A stretch of DNA of 10,607 nt from Chloroflexota bacterium. Lineage in GTDB: Bacteria > Chloroflexota > Dormibacteria > Aeolococcales > Aeolococcaceae. A model generated the notes under the pieces. That model saw only the letters and a program-made list of their open reading frames with translations. It made no database searches and was not told where the DNA came from. The translations under genes were made by a program, and so were the position numbers. The DNA lies in contig DNAU01000180.1 in assembly GCA_003491925.1 (NCBI GenBank), positions 1-10,607 on the forward strand, in the 5' to 3' direction. This document shows positions 7,425 to 10,607 of this stretch, piece after piece; positions within the stretch are counted from its first letter, which is position 1, and every line of letters starts with the position of its first letter.

Positions 7425-8474
7425 ATGGTGACAGTCGGAGTCGACGCTCACAAGAGAACCCACACCATCGTGGCGGTGGACGAGAACGGGGCCGAGGTGG
7501 GCCAGAGGACGGTGGCCGCGACCTCGGCAGGGCATCTTGAGGGACTGCGCTGGGCGAGCCAGTGGCCGGAGCGGCGCTGGGCCATCGAAGACTGCCGCCA
7601 TCTCAGCCGGCGCCTGACCACCGAGCTCCTGGTGGCGGGGGAGGCGGTGCTGCGGGTGCCCACGAAGCTGATGGCGGCGGCCCGGAGGGGCGCGCGGACC
7701 CGGGGCAAGTCCGACCCGATCGACGCGCTGGCCGCAGCTCGGGCGGCGTTGCGGGAACCGGATCTGCCGGTGGCCCAGCTCGACGGCCCGGCCCGCGATC
7801 TGCGCCTGCTGGTCGACCACCGGGAGGATCTGGTGGCCGAGCGCACCCGGATCGAGAACCGGCTGCGCTGGCACCTCCACGAGCTGCAGCCGGGCGAGGA
7901 GCCCCCCACCCGGTCTCTGAACCGGCACGCCACGCTGAGGGCGCTGGAGGCCACCCTGGCGGGTCAGCCGGGAGTGGTGGCTCGGCTCGCCCGGGAGTTG
8001 GTGGTGCGTTGCCGGGATCTCACCGTCGCCATCAACGCCCTGGAGCGCGAGATCTGCGAGCGCGTCTCGGGGATGGCTCCCCGGGTCCTGGCTCTGCTCG
8101 GCTGCGGAGCCCTGAGCGCCGCCAAGATCGTGGGCGAGGTGGGCCGGATCTCCCGCTTCCGGTCCCGGAACGCCTTCGCTATGCACAACGGCACCGCCCC
8201 CATCCCCGTGTGGTCGGGCAACCATGAGCGCTTCCGGCTCAACCGCGGGGGCAACCGGCAGATCAACTGTGCCCTGCACCGGATCGCGATCACCCAGATG
8301 CAGCGCCCCGGACCGGCTCAGGACGACCTCACCCGCCGACGAGCTGCCGGCGATACCAAGACCGAGGCTATCCGGGCCCTGCGTCGGCGCATCTCCGACG
8401 AGATCTATCGTCGCCTTCGCGCTGACGAGGCCGCCGCGAACACCCAGCTCCGCGACTTTCTCGCGGCGGCTTGA
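7425..8474 (+). CDS. IS110-family transposase (bridge-RNA-guided DEDD recombinase)
   Basis: This 349-residue protein is complete. The N-terminal RuvC-like DEDD domain shows D7 in VGVDAHKRTH, E55 in WAIEDC, and D97 and D100 in GKSDPIDALAAA. A helical middle region (about 125-215) includes LVDHREDLVAERTRIENRLRWHL. The C-terminal Tnp_20 domain starts at ALLGCGALSAAKIVGEVG (223-240) and runs through RFRSRNAFAMHNGTAPIP and VWSGNHERFRLNRGGNRQIN (262-281); S264 is the probable catalytic serine. All four acidic residues and the serine are present, so it looks intact. In IS621 the homologous enzyme uses a bridge RNA to pair donor and target. The start is ATG 7425 with GGAGGT (7410-7415) nine bases upstream. 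The stop codon overlaps the TTGACA hexamer near the right end. It sits between unrelated housekeeping genes, consistent with insertion. Confidence 0.94.
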   Translation: MVTVGVDAHKRTHTIVAVDENGAEVGQRTVAATSAGHLEGLRWASQWPERRWAIEDCRHLSRRLTTELLVAGEAVLRVPTKLMAAARRGARTRGKSDPIDALAAARAALREPDLPVAQLDGPARDLRLLVDHREDLVAERTRIENRLRWHLHELQPGEEPPTRSLNRHATLRALEATLAGQPGVVARLARELVVRCRDLTVAINALEREICERVSGMAPRVLALLGCGALSAAKIVGEVGRISRFRSRNAFAMHNGTAPIPVWSGNHERFRLNRGGNRQINCALHRIAITQMQRPGPAQDDLTRRRAAGDTKTEAIRALRRRISDEIYRRLRADEAAANTQLRDFLAAA

Positions 8475-8476
8475 CA
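8471..8476 (+). promoter_or_regulatory. Perfect -35 hexamer TTGACA at the IS right end
   Basis: TTGACA lies 6 bases inside the proposed right boundary and overlaps the transposase stop codon. In IS621-type elements, joining right and left ends in the circular form builds a promoter for the bridge RNA with the -35 in the right end. No -10 box is visible 16-18 bases downstream in thiL, so in the inserted form it is probably inactive. The hexamer is read directly; the role is inferred. Confidence 0.45.
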
Positions 8477-8488
8477 TAGGAGATTCCC

Positions 8489-9541
8489 GTGAGCAGCCCA
8501 CCCGCGCCTTCGCGGCGTCCCTTCGGTGGCGGAGGCCCCACCCTCGCGGAGGTCGGCGAGGCCGAGCTGCTGCGCCGGCTGACCGCCCTGGCCCTGGGCG
8601 CGGAGGCCGATCCGCGGCTGGTGGTGGCGAGCGGGGACGATGCCGCGGTCTGGCTTCCGCCGGCGGGCGATGGGATCGTGCTCAGCCAGGATGCGATCGT
8701 GGAGGGCGAGGACTTCCTGAAGTCCTGGACCGATCCCGAGACGGTGGGCCGCCGCGCCCTCGCCGTCGCCCTCTCCGATCTCGCCGCGATGGGGGCCACC
8801 CCCCACCTCTGCATGGTCACCTACTGCGCGCCCGGCGACGCTCCGATCGACGACCTCCTGGCCATCCAGCAGGGCCTCTGCGCCGCCGCGGCAGACGCCG
8901 GCTGCCAGGTCGCGGGTGGCGATGTCAGCGCCATCCGCGGTCCGCTCGTGATCGATGTCGCGGTGGTCGGGACGGTCGACCCCGGCCGGGCGCTCCGCCG
9001 CGATCGGGGCCGCCCCGCGGACGCCCTGCTGGTCACCGGGAGCCTCGGGGAGGCGGCGGCCGGGCTTCGCCTGCTCCTGGAAGGGTGGGAGGTCGCCGGA
9101 GAGGTTGGGGAGCGGTGCCTGGAGCGTCAGCTCGAACCCCGGGCCCGGCTCGCGGAGGGTCGGGCCCTGCTCGAGCTGGGCGTCGAGTGCGCCGGCGACC
9201 TGAGCGACGGTCTGATCGTCGACCTGGGCCGGATCACCGAGGCCTCGGGGTGCGCCGCCGAGATCTGGCTGGATAGCCTGCCCGCCAGCCCCGACGTGCG
9301 CGCCCTGCTGGGTGCGGCGTGGCCCGCTGCGGCCCTGGGTGGGGGAGAGGACTTCGAGCTGGTCGCCGCGGTGGCGGCCGATCGGCTGGAGGGGCTGCTG
9401 GCGGCGTGGCCCCCCGGGCTCCAGCCGCTCCGCGTGGTGGGCCGCCTGGCCGTCGGTTCGGGCCTGACCCTCCTCGACCGTCGAGGCGGCGAGCCGGTCC
9501 CCCTCCCGGCGATCGGCTCCCGGCACTTCCGCCAGCCGTGA
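8489..9541 (+). CDS. thiL: Thiamine-monophosphate kinase
   Basis: ThiL phosphorylates thiamine monophosphate to thiamine diphosphate, the active cofactor. Its 350 residues match the family. After an unusual Ser/Pro/Gly-rich N-terminus (1-18), the conserved part starts with LAEVGEAELLRRL. Motifs: SGDDAAVW (48-55); DAIVEGEDF (68-76), where the family usually has a His before the Phe; GRRALAVALSDLAAMGATP (87-105); VAGGDV (141-146); LLVTGSLGEAAAGL (180-193); AGDLSDGLIVDLGRI (235-249); LGGGEDFELV (283-292). The GTG start at 8489 has AGGAG (8478-8482) six bases upstream. That ribosome site lies at the extreme right end of the IS110 element, so the insertion appears to supply it and may have replaced the original leader. 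No promoter is visible between the transposase and thiL. The stop overlaps the tsaE start by GTGA. Confidence 0.95.
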   Translation: MSSPPAPSRRPFGGGGPTLAEVGEAELLRRLTALALGAEADPRLVVASGDDAAVWLPPAGDGIVLSQDAIVEGEDFLKSWTDPETVGRRALAVALSDLAAMGATPHLCMVTYCAPGDAPIDDLLAIQQGLCAAAADAGCQVAGGDVSAIRGPLVIDVAVVGTVDPGRALRRDRGRPADALLVTGSLGEAAAGLRLLLEGWEVAGEVGERCLERQLEPRARLAEGRALLELGVECAGDLSDGLIVDLGRITEASGCAAEIWLDSLPASPDVRALLGAAWPAAALGGGEDFELVAAVAADRLEGLLAAWPPGLQPLRVVGRLAVGSGLTLLDRRGGEPVPLPAIGSRHFRQP

Positions 9542-10017
9542 ACGGTGACGCCCTCCGGCTCACCACGTCCTCCGTCGCCGCCACCGAGGCGGCGGCGGCC
9601 CGGCTCTCGGCCCGGCTGCGACCCGGCGACCTGATCGCCCTCGACGGGCCGCTCGGAGCCGGCAAGACCGTCTTCGTGCGGGGGCTCGCCGCCGGGCTGG
9701 GGGTCGACGCCGCGGTGGTCAAGAGCCCGACCTTCGTCCTTCACCACGTCTACGGGTCGCCGCCCCGGCTCCACCACCTCGACCTCTACCGGCTCGGACC
9801 GGGCGCCCGGATCCAGATGCTCGACCTGGACAGCCTCCTCGAGAGCGCCCCGGCCGCGGTGGAGTGGGCGGGCTACGCCGACCTCGAGCCGTGGCACCCG
9901 CTCGGACTGGTCATCGACATCGCCGGTGACCAGGTTCGGAGCATCGAGGCCCGCGACCCGGAGCGGGCCCCCGCCCGGCTTATCGAGGCCTGGCGCGCGG
10001 CGGTGGTCGGCCCGTGA
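9538..10017 (+). CDS. tsaE: tRNA threonylcarbamoyladenosine biosynthesis ATPase TsaE
   Basis: TsaE is the ATPase that works with TsaB and TsaD to place the threonylcarbamoyl group on A37 of tRNAs reading ANN codons. The protein has 159 residues. Walker A is GPLGAGKT (37-44), followed by VKSPTFVLHHVY (61-72, family SPTF motif), HLDLYRL (80-86) and AVEWAGY (107-113, family EWxE-like strand with E109). The C-terminus is an Arg/Ala-rich helix. The GTG at 9538 overlaps the thiL stop (GTGA) and gives the normal N-terminal length. The frame is open upstream to 9319, but that region is inside thiL. It ends in another GTGA overlap with tsaB, so the three genes form a coupled unit. Confidence 0.94.
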   Translation: MNGDALRLTTSSVAATEAAAARLSARLRPGDLIALDGPLGAGKTVFVRGLAAGLGVDAAVVKSPTFVLHHVYGSPPRLHHLDLYRLGPGARIQMLDLDSLLESAPAAVEWAGYADLEPWHPLGLVIDIAGDQVRSIEARDPERAPARLIEAWRAAVVGP

Positions 10018-10592
10018 GCGTCCTCGCCATCGACACCGCCACCCGGCGGCGGCTGGTGGTGGTCCGTGCCGGTCGGCGGGGCGAGCTGCTGGCCGCCCGG
10101 ACCGGCGGGACGGCGGCCCTTCCCTGGTTGGACCGGGCCATGGCGGAGCTCGGCGTCTCCGGCCTCGACGCGGTGGTGGTGGTCACCGGACCGGGCTCGT
10201 ACACCGGCCTGCGCGCCGGCATGGCGGCGGGGCTGGGACTGGCCCATGCGCTCGGGATCCCGCTCCACGGGGTCAGCAGCCTGGAGGTGACCGCGCGGGC
10301 GGCCCCCGACGGCGAGAGCGAGACGGTCGCCCTAGTGGAGGCCGGCCGGGGCGGTGCCTACGCCGGCCGATTCGCCCGCCGTGGGGGAGGCCTCGAGATG
10401 CTCGGAGAGGCCCGCCGCGTCAGCCTCGCGACGGTGGCCGTCGGGGACCCGCCGCCGATCAGCCTCGACAGCCTCGAGCTCCCCGGCATCCGCCTTGGCG
10501 ACCCGGTGGCCGCGCTCGCGGCCTCCGTCCCCAGTGCGCTGGGGCGGCCCCCGCTCGAGCTCGCCGGCCTGTCGGCGACCTACCTGGACTGA
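10014..10592 (+). CDS. tsaB: tRNA threonylcarbamoyladenosine biosynthesis protein TsaB
   Basis: TsaB is the ASKHA-fold scaffold that dimerises with TsaD in t6A synthesis and is itself not catalytic. The start is MSVLAIDTATRRRLVVV. The TsaD-contact region GPGSYTGLRAGMAAGLGLAHALGIPLHGVSSLE (about 59-91) is fully typical, and VALVEAGRGGAYAGRF (about 103-118) matches the second conserved strand pair. The protein ends with SATYLD, close to the family's terminal YLR. At 192 residues it is shorter than the more usual 210-240, mostly through a reduced C-terminal half. The stop at 10590-10592 is real, so it is not truncated by the window. The GTG start overlaps tsaE by GTGA. In Actinomycetota, rimI and tsaD often follow; that part is outside the window. 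Confidence 0.93.
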   Translation: MSVLAIDTATRRRLVVVRAGRRGELLAARTGGTAALPWLDRAMAELGVSGLDAVVVVTGPGSYTGLRAGMAAGLGLAHALGIPLHGVSSLEVTARAAPDGESETVALVEAGRGGAYAGRFARRGGGLEMLGEARRVSLATVAVGDPPPISLDSLELPGIRLGDPVAALAASVPSALGRPPLELAGLSATYLD

Positions 10593-10607
10593 ACCCGATC
10601 CGGCCTG

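Larger units (their letters stand above)
7200..8482 (+). mobile_element. IS110-family insertion sequence (left boundary approximate)
   Basis: The element has one DEDD-type transposase gene, a long structured non-coding left end and a very short right end, the layout of the IS110 group proper rather than the IS1111 group. The right end is set at about 8482. There the end-matching sequence (ATAGGAG, 8476-8482) meets flanking sequence complementary to the proposed target guide (8482-8491). IS110 elements typically make no target duplication and lack clear terminal inverted repeats; I found neither. The left end is not resolved; 7200 is a placeholder just upstream of the structured region. The insertion lies directly before thiL, separating it from the genes to its left. 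Confidence 0.75.

Noticed and set aside
7425..8474. Transposase as a decayed pseudogene
   Set aside because: The frame is full length with DEDD residues D7, E55, D97, D100 and S264 present and a good ribosome site, so it appears intact.
7120..8490. Terminal inverted repeats or a target-site duplication marking the IS ends
   Set aside because: No convincing pair was found on inspection; the IS110 family normally has neither, so the absence is not informative.

Overview
This is a compact, very GC-rich bacterial chromosome segment. Third codon positions are almost all G or C, several starts are GTG and one is TTG, and genes overlap by 4 bases. It carries housekeeping genes for c-di-AMP signalling, amino-sugar supply, cofactor repair, peptidoglycan precursors and tRNA modification. 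The order glmS - acpS/nnrD - alr - (thiL) - tsaE - tsaB resembles the cluster typical of Actinomycetota, whereas cdaA-cdaR ahead of glmS is also seen in Firmicutes and other Gram-positive-like lineages. A deep-branching high-GC phylum near Actinomycetota or Chloroflexota (for example Dormibacterota) would fit. That placement is inference from gene order and composition only.

Layout. 1-1442: the 3' part of cdaA (diadenylate cyclase) and the complete cdaR (YbbR-domain regulator), overlapping. 1549-3387: glmS. 3409-4674: one gene joining holo-ACP synthase (AcpS) to ADP-dependent NAD(P)HX dehydratase (NnrD). 4671-5828: alr (alanine racemase), overlapping it by ATGA. 5888-6964, minus strand: a secreted coiled-coil/CHAP peptidoglycan hydrolase with a TTG start and its own likely promoter. 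6965-7424: a 460-base non-coding stretch holding that promoter, several inverted repeats and the left end of an IS110-family element. 7425-8474: the IS110 transposase. 8489-10592: thiL, tsaE and tsaB, joined by GTGA overlaps. The last 15 bases hold nothing recognisable.

The genes share a cell-envelope and core-metabolism theme. CdaA/CdaR makes and controls c-di-AMP, GlmS feeds UDP-GlcNAc synthesis, Alr supplies D-alanine, and the CHAP protein remodels the wall. AcpS charges acyl carrier protein. NnrD repairs hydrated NAD(P)H. ThiL makes thiamine diphosphate. TsaE and TsaB belong to the t6A tRNA-modification machinery.

The most interesting element is the IS110 insertion. The roughly 175 bases upstream of its transposase fold on paper into a 5' hairpin and two long closed stems with internal loops, the architecture of a bridge RNA. 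The 5' half of the second loop matches the element's right end (ATAGGAG). The 3' half of the first loop is complementary, over 10 positions with one G-U, to the sequence immediately right of the element. The two matches meet at one base, 8482. This pins the right boundary and supports a working bridge RNA. The left boundary could not be resolved. The second notable feature is the AcpS-NnrD fusion, with no NnrE epimerase domain in the window.
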